A stretch of 64,000 nucleotides of DNA from Fictibacillus nanhaiensis (GCA_017052515.1 JAFHKR010000039.1:806001-870000), one strand, 5' to 3'; shown: positions 28,214 through 37,114, counted from the stretch's first letter. A program made the numbers and translations. The notes: generated by a model not told the origin, from the letters alone.

Positions 28214-29269
28214 TTAATTGGCTTTGATCGGTTTTTCAGAGAATGCAAGAACACGACCAACGATGCTTGCGTCATTTATGCCATTCGTATGAAGTCTCTC
28301 CACGTATTCTAGCGCTTCACTTTCAGGTAGACTTACGAGTAATCCGCCAGAGGTCACAGCGTCACATAATATCCATTGCTGATACTGGGAAAGGTCGTTT
28401 TCGTATTGGACATCATCTTTGATCCAACGATGATTGGCTTTAGAACCACCAGGAACGATTCCTTCTTGAGCAAGCTCTGTAGTGCCTGGTAAGAGTGGTA
28501 CTCGGTCATAATTGATCTCGATTGTAATATCTCCTGTTCCTTTTGCCATCTCAGTGGCGTGACCAAGGAGACCAAATCCAGTTACATCTGTAACAGCGTT
28601 TGGAGATAGACCTTCTAAACATTCGGCAGCAGTCTTATTCAATGCAGCCATCGTTTCGCTGACGAGCTTAAGCTGATCGGCGGTAAGCTTGTCTTTTTTT
28701 ATCGCTGTGGTTTGTATACCCACACCGATCGGTTTTGTTAATACAAGAACATCTCCGGGTCTCGCACCAACATTTTTATATACTTTTGATGGATGAACGA
28801 GGCCAGTTACAGACAGACCGAACTTAGGCTCTGAATCGTCGATCGAGTGTCCTCCGACCAGCACTGCCCCAGATTCTTTCACTTTATCGGCAGCTCCCTT
28901 TAGGATTTCAGCTAAAACATCGTGACCGAGAGTGTTAATCGGAAAACCTACTATATTCATCACTGTTGTAGGTCGTCCTCCCATCGCGTAAACATCACTC
29001 AATGAATTTGCAGCTGCAATCTGGCCGAACATGTATGGATCGTCTACGATTGGTGTAAAGAAGTCGACAGTCTGGATCATAGCAAGGTCATCCGTTAACT
29101 TATAGACTCCTGCATCGTCTGAAGTATCTAAACCAACTAAAAGGTTAGGATCATATTCGCGTTTTGGTAGATGGCGCAAAACTTGCGCCAGGTCTTCTGG
29201 ACCGATTTTACAGCCTCAACCACCTTTTGAGGAAAGGTGAGTGAGCTTAACTTTATCTTTACTCGTCAT
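28214..29269 (-). CDS. selD: Selenide, water dikinase SelD, a selenoprotein with in-frame UGA
   Basis: 351 residues from the ATG at 29269 (AGGAGGTG upstream), with codon 18 a UGA at 29218-29216 that must be read as Sec. The N-terminus runs LSSKGG-Sec-GCKIGP, aligning with E. coli SelD in which Cys17 occupies this position. Glycine-rich ATP motifs (ALVLVGGHSIDD-type) follow. SelD makes selenophosphate for SelA and MnmH. A standard gene call would start at residue 31 or so and lose the catalytic Sec and Lys21. A SECIS-like hairpin follows the UGA. Confidence 0.96.
29172..29190 (-). promoter_or_regulatory. SECIS-like hairpin in selD mRNA
   Basis: TGGCGCAA and TTGCGCCA form an 8-bp perfect stem with loop GTT, starting 25 nt after the UGA on the minus strand. 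Size and position fit a bacterial SECIS recognised by SelB. Confidence 0.8.
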
Positions 29270-29362
29270 AATAAAAGGACACCTCCTTTTGTTAGTATAA
29301 ACATTATTTTTGTGAAATGCCTAAGGATATACTAAAATAGTCTTAAAAAAGGAGGATGAAAC

Positions 29363-29599
29363 ATGAAAGTATCTATTGAATTCTGTATGATGTGAAACTT
29401 TGCACCAAAAGCCGCGAGTCTCGCGGAAGACCTGTTCAACCATTTTCGTTCTAAAATTTCTTCACTCGAACTGATTCCTAGTTCTGGAGGAGTGTTTGAA
29501 GTATCCGTCAATGGCGAAAAAATTTATTCAAAAAAAGAGACCGGAGAATTTCCGGATCATGATCTGATCATAAAACACTTAGAAAAATTATTGGCTTAA
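29363..29599 (+). CDS. SelW/Rdx-family selenoprotein with in-frame UGA
   Basis: 78 residues if the UGA at 29393-29395 (codon 11) is read as Sec. The N-terminus reads VSIEFC-M-M-Sec-N, the CxxU redox motif of the Rdx (SelW/SelT/SelH) thioredoxin-like family; the C-terminal half has the family's SGGVFEVSVNGEKIYSKK and TGEFP segments. A strong AAAGGAGG precedes the ATG. Proteins of this class are small thiol-disulfide or selenol redox proteins. The gene is upstream of selA and divergent from selD. Conventional callers would miss it. Confidence 0.94.
29412..29426 (+). promoter_or_regulatory. SECIS-like hairpin in SelW-like mRNA
   Basis: CCGCGA-GTC-TCGCGG, a 6-bp GC-rich perfect stem with a 3-nt loop, 16 nt after the UGA. 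Both SECIS candidates in the window have a G-U-containing 3-nt loop (GTT and GTC). Confidence 0.8.
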
Positions 29600-29609
29600 A
29601 AAACGATGC

Positions 29610-29643
29610 CCTCCTTAAAGGAATCGTTAAGCCCTTAAGGAGG
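29610..29643 (+). promoter_or_regulatory. Hairpin sequestering the selA ribosome binding site
   Basis: CCTCCTTAA (29610-29618) is the exact complement of TTAAGGAGG (29635-29643), the Shine-Dalgarno of selA; loop 16 nt. The 5' arm begins 11 nt after the stop codon of the SelW-like gene, within reach of a ribosome terminating there. No T-run follows, so it is not a terminator. Confidence 0.75.
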
Positions 29644-29652
29644 AGCTTCATT

Positions 29653-31032
29653 TTGTTAAAATCTGATTTGTTAAGGCAGCTACCTGCGGTTCATGAGGTG
29701 GTAAAAGATATCAGTTCTGAAGTGAGTGGCAAACCTGAAAAGGAAGTAACACGAGCTGTTCAAGATGCGATCAAACTTTGGCGAAAAAATATTCTCAACG
29801 ATCACCATGCTATTGACTTGAAAACTGATATCAGATCACTCGTTAAGGATTCAGCAAAGTCTAATTTAGTTCATCCTACCCATCAGATCCGCTCATTGAT
29901 CAATGCTAGCGGGATCGTTATACATACAAATCTTGGACGATCTAGACTAAGTGAGAAAAGCGTAGAACGAATGAGTGAAACAGCAAGAATGTATTCAAAT
30001 TTAGAGTATAACTTGGAACAAGGAAAAAGAGGTTCTAGGCATGATCTGACAGAAGAACTAATTAAACAAGTAACAGGTGCAGAAGCCGCGATGGTCGTGA
30101 ACAATAATGCAGCAGCCGTTTACCTGATTCTGAAAGCACTAGCTAAAAACAAAGAAGTCATCGTTTCTAGAGGTGAGCTTGTTGAGATAGGAGGTTCATT
30201 TCGTGTTTCTTCTATAATGGAAGAAAGTGGAGCGAAACTGCGGGAAATTGGTACGACGAACAAAACACATCTCTTTGATTACGAAGAAGCGATAAATGAA
30301 GAAACTGGAATGATCATGAAGGTCCACACAAGTAATTTTAAGGTGATTGGATTTACGAAAGAAGTATCTTCAAGTGAGTTGATTCAGTTGAAGAAGGATC
30401 ATCAAGATCTGATTATATACGAAGATCTTGGAAGTGGAGCCCTCTATCCTTTTCAGTCTGAAGGAATCGGTGATGAACCATTGATCTCCTCCGTTATTAA
30501 TAATGGATTAGATATAGTGTCTTTTAGCGGAGATAAACTTTTAGGCGGCCCACAAGCTGGAATCATTGCAGGGAAAAAAAGAATCATCGATCAATTAAAG
30601 AAACATCAGCTAGCTCGTGTTCTAAGAGTGGATAAGTTTACGATCGCTGCATTAAACGAAACGTTACTGTCTTATAGAAATGAAGAATATAAAGACATTC
30701 CAACAGTTAGAGATATATTAAAAACTCCTGAAGAAATCAGAGAGAGTGTATGGCGACTAAAAAGAAAAGTGGAAGATCATTCTTCTTTAAACATCAGAAT
30801 TCTAGAAGAGTTCTCTCAAGTTGGGGGAGGAACAATGCCGGATGTGAAATTGCCAACTTTTTGTTTAGGACTTAAACACTTTAAAGGAGCAGATTACCTA
30901 GCAAGAGCTTTTCGGAACCATCAAACGCCTATTATCGTGAGGATCAAAGGTGAAGAAGTTCTTCTTGATCTCAGAACGATTTCCGATGATGAGCTTTTGA
31001 CGGTTGAAGATGCAATACGATCGATCGATTAA
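29653..31032 (+). CDS. selA: L-seryl-tRNA(Sec) selenium transferase SelA
   Basis: 459 residues from a TTG start behind AAGGAGGAG. The PLP enzyme converts Ser-tRNA-Sec to Sec-tRNA-Sec with selenophosphate. The Schiff-base Lys295 lies in SFSGDKLLGGPQAG, and the N-terminal tRNA-binding helical domain (LLRQLPAVHEVV) and HTNLGRS motif are present. Length is typical for a bacterial decameric SelA. Its ribosome binding site is inside a hairpin just after the SelW-like gene. Confidence 0.97.
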   Translation: MLKSDLLRQLPAVHEVVKDISSEVSGKPEKEVTRAVQDAIKLWRKNILNDHHAIDLKTDIRSLVKDSAKSNLVHPTHQIRSLINASGIVIHTNLGRSRLSEKSVERMSETARMYSNLEYNLEQGKRGSRHDLTEELIKQVTGAEAAMVVNNNAAAVYLILKALAKNKEVIVSRGELVEIGGSFRVSSIMEESGAKLREIGTTNKTHLFDYEEAINEETGMIMKVHTSNFKVIGFTKEVSSSELIQLKKDHQDLIIYEDLGSGALYPFQSEGIGDEPLISSVINNGLDIVSFSGDKLLGGPQAGIIAGKKRIIDQLKKHQLARVLRVDKFTIAALNETLLSYRNEEYKDIPTVRDILKTPEEIRESVWRLKRKVEDHSSLNIRILEEFSQVGGGTMPDVKLPTFCLGLKHFKGADYLARAFRNHQTPIIVRIKGEEVLLDLRTISDDELLTVEDAIRSID

Positions 31033-31033
31033 G

Positions 31034-31068
31034 AACAGGGACTGACAGATTATCTGTCGGTCCCTGTT
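31034..31068. terminator. Bidirectional terminator between selA and sspP
   Basis: AACAGGGACTGACAGA / TCTGTCGGTCCCTGTT with a 3-nt loop, long stem with one wobble. Confidence 0.9.
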
Positions 31069-31081
31069 GTTGTTTGTTTTA

Positions 31082-31222
31082 TTAACTGCCTTCTCCACGG
31101 TTTTGTCCCGTATGATTACGCTGTTTTACTTTTTTAGAACCACTCATAGGAGCTGGTTGTCCAGGGTTCTCTCCTTTTGGAGCGTTCTTTCTGATATCTT
31201 TAAACGTATTATGCTCTCCCAT
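31082..31222 (-). CDS. sspP: Small acid-soluble spore protein P
   Basis: 46 residues from the ATG at 31222 with GGAGGAGG upstream. The motifs [21 protein letters not shown] and NHTGQN match SspP of Bacillus (minor SASP family made in the forespore). It lies upstream of acnA with sspO, the conserved order in Bacillus. Being very short, it is often missed. Confidence 0.9.
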   Translation of the reverse strand: MGEHNTFKDIRKNAPKGENPGQPAPMSGSKKVKQRNHTGQNRGEGS

Positions 31223-31287
31223 AATAAGCCTCCTCCTATCTTTCTTTTCACTTTTGTATAATTATTTGTTAGAAATGCTTCATTGCC

Positions 31288-31420
31288 TAGTTGATTGTAG
31301 TGCAAGGTGTGAGACTCCTGGGGGATCAGCGGGACAGGTGAGACACCTAAGGGCGCATAGCGCCGAGGTGGCTCACCGCACGCCCCCCGGAAAGCGAGCA
31401 CCTGGAACGTAAATCAACTA
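31288..31420 (+). repeat. Dispersed TIR element, full copy (copy A)
   Basis: 133 bp bounded by perfect 9-bp terminal inverted repeats TAGTTGATT / AATCAACTA. Inside are nested complementary blocks: CAAGGTG/CACCTG, CCTGGGGG/CCCCCCGG, GGTGAG/CTCACC and a GGCGC/GCGCC tip, so the whole unit can fold into one long hairpin or cruciform. Other copies are at 8396, 46960, 60430 and 60690. It fills the gap between sspP and the next gene. Confidence 0.85.
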
Positions 31421-31516
31421 CATCTGTGCAATTGCCCAGCAATAAAAAGCAATTTATTGAATAATTCTAGATGATATTGGAACGTTAAAGGTATATCAAA
31501 ACAAAGGATGGTAATT

Positions 31517-31774
31517 ATGCCCTATCATAAAAACAAGCAACAAGCATATCAAGCTGCTGAGCAAGGTTATCACCATGCGATGGATCTCTCCAAAACATTG
31601 GACGCGTCAAATAGTGAATATGGTGTTTTTTATTCTCATTTTATGACCGAAAACGAAAAGGCTTGTCAACAAATACAGAACGCAATGGAAACAGCTTCTG
31701 AACATCAACAGCCTCAGTTAGAAAGCTTTCTAAATGAGCTGCAACAACTTCAAAGTCAGTTTCCAAAACCTTAA
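31517..31774 (+). CDS. Small helical hypothetical protein
   Basis: 85 residues from the ATG at 31517, with AAAGGATGG 9 nt upstream (an ATG at 31508 is part of that site). It is mostly helical and Gln-rich ([17 protein letters not shown] ... NELQQLQSQ), with no signal peptide or membrane segment. I do not recognise the family. The gene overlaps the end of sspO, on the opposite strand, by 4 bp; possibly spore-related from its neighbours. Confidence 0.65.
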   Translation: MPYHKNKQQAYQAAEQGYHHAMDLSKTLDASNSEYGVFYSHFMTENEKACQQIQNAMETASEHQQPQLESFLNELQQLQSQFPKP

Positions 31775-31941
31775 TGTCTTTTCTTCGTTTTCTTATTGTT
31801 TTGACGCTCAGCTTCACTTAACTTTTCATTAGGTAAGGATAGTGATTCATTACCGAATTCTGTATCATATCCAGCTCCCTTACCTTGAGCTTTTGCTGCA
31901 TTCATTCCAGGACGCGAGTGATTTGCTTTATTTCTTCCCAT
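31771..31941 (-). CDS. sspO: Small acid-soluble spore protein O
   Basis: 56 residues from the ATG at 31941 behind GGAGGTGAC. The motifs [20 protein letters not shown] and [16 protein letters not shown] match SspO (CotK) of Bacillus, a minor forespore SASP. Upstream in-frame codons lack a ribosome binding site. Confidence 0.93.
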   Translation of the reverse strand: MGRNKANHSRPGMNAAKAQGKGAGYDTEFGNESLSLPNEKLSEAERQNNKKTKKRH

Positions 31942-31985
31942 TTGTTTGTCACCTCCGTTACATTTAGTTTGTGCAAAATCAAAAA

Positions 31986-32018
31986 GAAGAAGCACTCCAA
32001 AAAAAGGAGTGCTTCTTT
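31986..32018. terminator. Terminator between DUF378 gene and sspO
   Basis: AAAGAAGAAGCACTCC-like arm pairs with GGAGTGCTTCTTT; A-run on one side and T-run on the other. Confidence 0.85.
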
Positions 32019-32022
32019 ACGT

Positions 32023-32211
32023 TCAAGATTTATATTTACTGAATAACAGCCAGACACCAGAAAGGCCGATCAAACTGTATAAAACTTTTGTAACAGTGGT
32101 AGCGCTTCCAAAAATTTCTGTCACAACGTTAAAATTAAAAAGACCGATTGCTCCCCAGTTTAATGCTCCGATCAACACGAGTAAAGCGGCAAGTTTTTTT
32201 AACCATTCCAT
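32023..32211 (-). CDS. DUF378 membrane protein
   Basis: 62 residues, two membrane segments (~6-26 and ~36-56). KLAALLVLIGALNWGAIGLFNFNVV is the DUF378 (YuzA-like) signature. Function unknown. AGGGAAACAGG-type ribosome site precedes the ATG. Confidence 0.88.
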   Translation of the reverse strand: MEWLKKLAALLVLIGALNWGAIGLFNFNVVTEIFGSATTVTKVLYSLIGLSGVWLLFSKYKS

Positions 32212-32316
32212 CCTGTTTCCCTCCGATCTTTTTAAGCGTGGTACTTATGGGAAAACAAAAAGAAGTATTACGTAATTTACTATATGCAAGCAGGAAGATA
32301 GTGGTGATATTTATAC

Positions 32317-32333
32317 CATAAGAAAAACTTATG
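32317..32333. promoter_or_regulatory. Possible CcpC operator upstream of acnA
   Basis: CATAAGAAAAACTTATG contains the exact ATAA-N7-TTAT dyad bound by CcpC, the citrate-responsive regulator of B. subtilis citB. It lies 160 bp before the acnA start, further from the nearest promoter-like pair (TCGACA/TATGAT near 32439-32468) than in B. subtilis, so another upstream promoter or a chance dyad is possible. Confidence 0.45.
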
Positions 32334-32493
32334 TCGATTGATAACCATTAACTATTTTACTTATGAAAGGGTTTTACGTATGATAATAGAGGGAAAAAAA
32401 GATTTTGTGTAAAAGACTCTGAAATTGAACACATTTTTTCGACAATTTTTCTCATAATCGTGTATGATTGTTAGTGAAGGGAGAGAGTGGAAC

Positions 32494-35220
32494 ATGAAAA
32501 GAAATGATGTATTTAATGCCCGTTCTACTTTTGATGTGAACGGTAAGGAATACAGCTATTACCGTTTAGGAGCGTTAGAAGAAGCGGGAATTGGTAACGT
32601 ATCAAAATTACCCTACTCTGTAAAAGTATTATTGGAATCTGTATTAAGACAATTTGATGGAAAAGTAATCAACAAAGAACACGTTGAAAATCTTGCAAAG
32701 TGGGGCACGAGTGAACTGAAAGATATCGATGTTCCTTTTAAGCCTTCACGTGTTATTCTTCAGGATTTTACAGGAGTACCAGCTGTTGTTGACTTGGCGT
32801 CTCTTCGTAAAGCGATGAAGGATATGGGTGGAGACCCTTCTCAGATCAACCCTGAAATTCCAGTTGATCTTGTAGTTGACCACTCTGTACAGGTTGATAA
32901 AGCAGGGACTCAAGATTCACTTGCTTTTAACATGAACCTAGAATTCGCTCGAAATGAAGAGCGTTACAAACTTTTAAGCTGGGCTCAATCTGCGTTTGAC
33001 AACTACCGTGCAGTTCCTCCTGCAACAGGTATTGTCCACCAAGTAAACTTAGAGTACTTAGCCCCTGTTGTTCTTACGAGCGAATCTGAAGGTGAAACCA
33101 TTGCTTTCCCTGATTCATTAGTAGGGACGGATTCTCATACAACCATGATCAATGGTCTTGGAGTATTAGGATGGGGTGTTGGTGGAATTGAAGCAGAAGC
33201 TGGCATGTTAGGACAGCCTTCTTACTTCCCAGTTCCAGAAGTAATCGGTGTTAGATTAACAGGAACACTTCCAAACGGAACGACTGCAACAGACCTTGCA
33301 CTTAAAGTAACGCAAGTATTGCGTGAAAAGAAAGTAGTTGGGAAGTTCGTTGAGTTCTTTGGACCAGGACTTGCTGAAATGCCGCTTGCAGACCGTGCAA
33401 CAGTTTCAAACATGGCTCCTGAATATGGGGCAACTTGTGGTTTCTTCCCAGTTGACGAAGAAGCATTAAACTATCTTCGTCTGACAGGCAGAACAGAAGA
33501 TCAAATTCAGCTTGTAGAAGCTTATTGCAAAGCAAACGGATTGTTCTACACAGCTGGAGATGCAGACCCTGAATTCACAGACGTTGTTGAAATCAACCTT
33601 TCTGAGATTGAGCCAAACTTGTCAGGACCAAAACGTCCACAAGATTTGATTCCTTTATCTCAAATGAAAGACAGCTTCAATAAAGCGCTTGTTGCTCCAC
33701 AAGGCAATGCAGGGTTCGGCCTGACAGCTGATGAGATCAATAAAGAAGTTACAGTAAAGCATCCGAACAACGAGTCTTCTACGATGAAGACAGGTGCTGT
33801 TGCGATCGCTGCGATTACAAGTTGTACGAATACGTCTAACCCTTACGTTATGCTAGGTGCTGGATTGGTTGCAAAGAAAGCGATCGAAAAAGGCTTAAAA
33901 GTTCCTGGCTACGTAAAAACATCTTTAGCACCGGGTTCTAAAGTTGTTACACGTTATTTAGAAGAAGCAGGTTTGATGAGCTATATGGATCAGTTAGGGT
34001 TCAACCTTGTTGGTTACGGCTGTACGACATGTATCGGTAACTCTGGTCCTTTGGCGCTTGAAGTTGAAGATGCGATCGCTAAGAACGATCTTACTGTTAC
34101 TTCTGTACTTTCAGGAAACAGAAACTTTGAAGGACGTATCCACCCGCTTGTAAAAGCAAACTACTTAGCTTCACCACCTCTAGTAGTAGCGTATGCACTT
34201 GCAGGAACTGTAGATTTCAACCTTCAATCTGATTCTTTCGGAACAGACAAAGAGGGTAACGAAGTTTACTTTAAAGATATCTGGCCGTCAACAGAAGAGA
34301 TTAATGAAGCGATGAAGAAAGCAGTAACTCCAGAATTGTTCAAGAAGGAATACGAGCGTGTATTTGATGAGAACGAACGCTGGAACGAACTGAAGACTTC
34401 TGCTGACCAACTTTATGGTTTTGATACATCATCAACATACATTCAAAACCCTCCGTTCTTTGAAGAGCTTTCTGCAGAACTTAAAGAGATCCAACCTCTT
34501 AAAGATCTTAAGCTTATCGCTAAATTCGGAGATTCTGTTACGACAGACCACATTTCTCCAGCTGGTGCGATCGGAAAAGATACTCCTGCAGGCAGATACT
34601 TGATTCAAAACGGTGTAGAGCCACGCGACTTTAACTCTTATGGTTCTCGTCGTGGTAACCATGAAGTCATGATGCGTGGTACGTTCGCGAATATTCGTAT
34701 TCGTAACGCGGTTGCTCCAGGTACTGAAGGTGGATGGACTACTTTCTGGCCAACTAACCAAGTGATGAGCATCTATGATGCTGCGATGAAATACAAAGAG
34801 AACGGTACGGGTCTTATGGTAATCGCAGGAAAAGATTACGGTATGGGATCTTCTCGTGACTGGGCAGCCAAAGGTACTACATTACTAGGCATTCAAACTG
34901 TACTTGCTGAAAGCTTCGAGCGTATCCACCGTTCAAACCTTGTGTTGATGGGTGTACTGCCTCTTCAATTCAAAGATGGTGAGAATGCTGAGACGTTTGG
35001 ACTTACAGGAAAAGAATCTTTCACGGTTTCTGTTGATGAAACGGTTAAACCGCGTGATCTTGTTCAAGTTACAGCTGTTTTTGAAGATGGAACTGAGAAA
35101 ACATTTGAAGTTGTAGCTCGTTTTGATAGCGAAGTTGAAATTGAATACTATCGTCATGGTGGTATCCTTCCAATGGTACTTCGTAACAAGCTTGCTCATT
35201 CTTCTCAAACTCAAAACTAA
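32494..35220 (+). CDS. acnA: Aconitate hydratase
   Basis: 908 residues from the ATG at 32494 behind GAAGGGAGAGAG. It isomerises citrate to isocitrate in the TCA cycle. The [4Fe-4S] ligands are Cys444 (SCTNTSN), Cys510 and Cys513 ([11 protein letters not shown]). The swivelling domain 4 (~690-900) has [10 protein letters not shown] and FERIHRSNL. Sequence closely follows B. subtilis CitB, which also acts as an iron-sensing RNA-binding regulator. Gene order with ssp genes on both sides is conserved. Confidence 0.98.
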   Translation: MKRNDVFNARSTFDVNGKEYSYYRLGALEEAGIGNVSKLPYSVKVLLESVLRQFDGKVINKEHVENLAKWGTSELKDIDVPFKPSRVILQDFTGVPAVVDLASLRKAMKDMGGDPSQINPEIPVDLVVDHSVQVDKAGTQDSLAFNMNLEFARNEERYKLLSWAQSAFDNYRAVPPATGIVHQVNLEYLAPVVLTSESEGETIAFPDSLVGTDSHTTMINGLGVLGWGVGGIEAEAGMLGQPSYFPVPEVIGVRLTGTLPNGTTATDLALKVTQVLREKKVVGKFVEFFGPGLAEMPLADRATVSNMAPEYGATCGFFPVDEEALNYLRLTGRTEDQIQLVEAYCKANGLFYTAGDADPEFTDVVEINLSEIEPNLSGPKRPQDLIPLSQMKDSFNKALVAPQGNAGFGLTADEINKEVTVKHPNNESSTMKTGAVAIAAITSCTNTSNPYVMLGAGLVAKKAIEKGLKVPGYVKTSLAPGSKVVTRYLEEAGLMSYMDQLGFNLVGYGCTTCIGNSGPLALEVEDAIAKNDLTVTSVLSGNRNFEGRIHPLVKANYLASPPLVVAYALAGTVDFNLQSDSFGTDKEGNEVYFKDIWPSTEEINEAMKKAVTPELFKKEYERVFDENERWNELKTSADQLYGFDTSSTYIQNPPFFEELSAELKEIQPLKDLKLIAKFGDSVTTDHISPAGAIGKDTPAGRYLIQNGVEPRDFNSYGSRRGNHEVMMRGTFANIRIRNAVAPGTEGGWTTFWPTNQVMSIYDAAMKYKENGTGLMVIAGKDYGMGSSRDWAAKGTTLLGIQTVLAESFERIHRSNLVLMGVLPLQFKDGENAETFGLTGKESFTVSVDETVKPRDLVQVTAVFEDGTEKTFEVVARFDSEVEIEYYRHGGILPMVLRNKLAHSSQTQN

Positions 35221-35225
35221 TAAAA

Positions 35226-35260
35226 AAATCCTTTGCCAATTCGTTTTAGGCAAAGGATTT
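35226..35260. terminator. Bidirectional terminator between acnA and the FbpB-like gene
   Basis: AATCCTTTGCC / GGCAAAGGATT with flanking A and T runs. Confidence 0.9.
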
Positions 35261-35262
35261 TT

Positions 35263-35391
35263 TTATGCTTTTCTCATATGTTTTTCGTCAAGTTTGATTT
35301 CAAGTTGTTCGATGTAAGATTCATCTTTCAACAATTGCCTCTTGTTCTCATTCACGAGTTCTTTAAAACTCATTTTTCTATTCTTCCTCAT
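35263..35391 (-). CDS. FbpB-family small basic protein
   Basis: 42 residues from the ATG at 35391 with AGAGGTG 8 nt upstream. RKNRKMSFKELVNENKRQLL and a helical tail match the FbpB family, small basic proteins that in B. subtilis are Fur-regulated and help the sRNA FsrA block translation of iron-rich proteins such as aconitase. The gene is adjacent to acnA. An AT-rich imperfect dyad (TTGTAAT-A-ATAACAA, around 35408-35424) may be a weak Fur-like site. Short, easily missed. Confidence 0.82.
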   Translation of the reverse strand: MRKNRKMSFKELVNENKRQLLKDESYIEQLEIKLDEKHMRKA

Positions 35392-35540
35392 GATAGACAC
35401 CTCTTCATTGTAATAATAACAATATAGCCAATGTAAAATCGAAATAATCAGACATTAAAAAAATAATTGCCATTCTACTGATGAATAGATGGATTTGATT
35501 AATGGAAAAGTAAAAAAGAAGACGAAAGGAGGTAGGACCT

Positions 35541-35684
35541 TTGAGTAATCCAAAACGCTTTCCTGAAGATTTCGTTCCAAATCATATAGGCACTCAGCCG
35601 CGTGAGAGTAACAGTAATAATGGTAAAAAGATGGCTAATAAATCGCACGATCATGCAGATTACGTACCACCAAAAGGGAAATAA
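35541..35684 (+). CDS. sspN: Small acid-soluble spore protein N
   Basis: 47 residues from a TTG at 35541 behind AAAGGAGG. The motifs KRFPEDFVPNHIGTQPR and NGKKMANKSHDH resemble SspN (SASP N family), and the gene lies just before tlp, with which it forms an operon in B. subtilis; here one extra gene intervenes. Confidence 0.87.
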   Translation: MSNPKRFPEDFVPNHIGTQPRESNSNNGKKMANKSHDHADYVPPKGK

Positions 35685-35791
35685 CACGTTAGTTTCTAAA
35701 AAATACCTCTCCATAATTTTTCTTTTGACTCCCATATACTATAGATTTTGTCGAAAAAGTGTATGTAGTGAAAGAATTAGGAGGGGTACGT

Positions 35792-36301
35792 TTGATTACG
35801 GCATCTGTCAAACCATTACCTGTATCACATAACAAAGATGATCAGGATTATTTATATCGTCAGTTAGAGATTGAAATGCAACGACTGGGACATCTAGTTC
35901 CTTTTCGTGAAGAGTTGAACTGGGATAAAGAAATTACAACGATGGAACTAGGAAATGTTGAAACGCTCGAAAAGTTAAAAAAAGCAGCAGCAAAAAACGA
36001 TGGGGTATTTTTGTTCTATGCTAAGCTTACAAAAGGAACCGTTTACCAGCACATCATCCTGCATCCGAACACGGAAGGGTTCTATCTTCCGTTTCGATTT
36101 GAAGAACCATTTCAGATTACAGTAAAAAACAAAAAATATTGGATCGGTTCATCAATTAGGTTGGCAGAGGAGTTAGCCTGGCTAGAGATTACAATGAAAA
36201 ATCTTGAAGATGATAGTGTAGTGGAATATTGGAAATACCTTTCTGAACTTTGTCAATCAAGCGTTCAAAACATGAGTCCGATCCTCTTGCAAAAAAATTA
36301 A
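35792..36301 (+). CDS. Hypothetical protein between sspN and tlp
   Basis: 169 residues from a TTG at 35792 with AGGAGGGG directly upstream; an in-frame GTG at 35759 precedes that site. I do not recognise the family. The middle (GVFLFYAKLTKGTVYQHIILHPNTEGFYLPFRF, described here by its ends GVFLFYAK and FYLPFRF) looks like a small alpha/beta cytoplasmic domain; no signal or membrane segment. Context suggests a sporulation-linked Bacillaceae gene. Confidence 0.7.
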   Translation: MITASVKPLPVSHNKDDQDYLYRQLEIEMQRLGHLVPFREELNWDKEITTMELGNVETLEKLKKAAAKNDGVFLFYAKLTKGTVYQHIILHPNTEGFYLPFRFEEPFQITVKNKKYWIGSSIRLAEELAWLEITMKNLEDDSVVEYWKYLSELCQSSVQNMSPILLQKN

Positions 36302-36368
36302 AGAATAACTATAGCAGTCATTTGTACAAACTATGATGGTACGAATTTTTTTACAAAGGAGAATCATC

Positions 36369-36605
36369 ATGAACAAACCAAACCGAGACGATCGAAGCAA
36401 CAATGTTGAATGTTTAGAACAAATGGTTCAGAATACAGAACAAAACATTTCTGAAGCTAACCAGACTGCGGCTAACACAGAACTGACTGCTAGCCAAAAA
36501 GAGCAGATTAAAGAGAAGAATCAACATAGACAAGAATCCATTGAGCAGTTTCAAAATGAGATTCAAGAAGAAAAGGCGTATAGAGAAGGTAACGACCTTC
36601 AATAA
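36369..36605 (+). CDS. tlp: Small acid-soluble spore protein Tlp
   Basis: 78 residues from the ATG at 36369 behind AAAGGAG. Strongly charged helices with NRDDRSNNVECLEQMVQNTE and KEKNQHRQESIEQFQNEIQ match Tlp (thioredoxin-like protein by name only), a forespore protein. It contains one Cys that most Tlp proteins lack. Confidence 0.92.
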   Translation: MNKPNRDDRSNNVECLEQMVQNTEQNISEANQTAANTELTASQKEQIKEKNQHRQESIEQFQNEIQEEKAYREGNDLQ

Positions 36606-36607
36606 GA

Positions 36608-36636
36608 GAAAGACCGGCATATTGCTGGTCTTTTTT
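36608..36636 (+). terminator. Terminator after tlp
   Basis: AAAGACCGGC / GCTGGTCTTT stem followed by a T-run. Confidence 0.85.
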
Positions 36637-36691
36637 TTCATTTTCTACTAAAGTGTTAAGAAAAGACAACATGAAGGGAAACAGATGACAT

Positions 36692-37114
36692 ATGAAATTT
36701 GTTGAAAGTAGCGTAGATGTTAGATATGCAGAAACAGATCAGATGGGTGTCGTGTATCATGCAAACTATTTGGTATGGTTCGAAATCGGAAGAACGAAAT
36801 TGATCGAACATTTAGGTTTTAAATATGCAGATATGGAAAGAGAAGGGATACTATCTCCAGTAACAGACATTCATGCGTCATATAAAAAACCATTAACCTA
36901 CGGGCAAAAAGCCCATATTAAAACAGCCGTAAAAGAATATTCAGGGATTAAGGTTGTTTATTATTATGAAATTTTTAACGACAAAAACGAGCTGTGTGTT
37001 ATCGGAGAATCCACTCATGTCTGTGTAAAAAAAGAAAATTTCCGACCGATCTCGATCAAAAAATATTTTCCAGATTGGCATGAAGCCTACATGGAAATGA
37101 GCTCATCAGAATAA
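36692..37114 (+). CDS. yneP: Hotdog-fold acyl-CoA thioesterase YneP
   Basis: 140 residues. The 4HBT motif RYAETDQMGVVYHANYL has the catalytic Asp and the conserved HANY; the hotdog helix WFEIGRTKLI follows. It should hydrolyse an acyl-CoA; the true substrate is unknown. The stop overlaps the start of yneQ (TAATG). Confidence 0.9.
   Translation: MKFVESSVDVRYAETDQMGVVYHANYLVWFEIGRTKLIEHLGFKYADMEREGILSPVTDIHASYKKPLTYGQKAHIKTAVKEYSGIKVVYYYEIFNDKNELCVIGESTHVCVKKENFRPISIKKYFPDWHEAYMEMSSSE

Noticed and set aside
31144-31401. 85-codon minus-strand frame across repeat copy A
   Set aside because: It overlaps the foldable repeat and the sspP start in another frame, with no initiation site.
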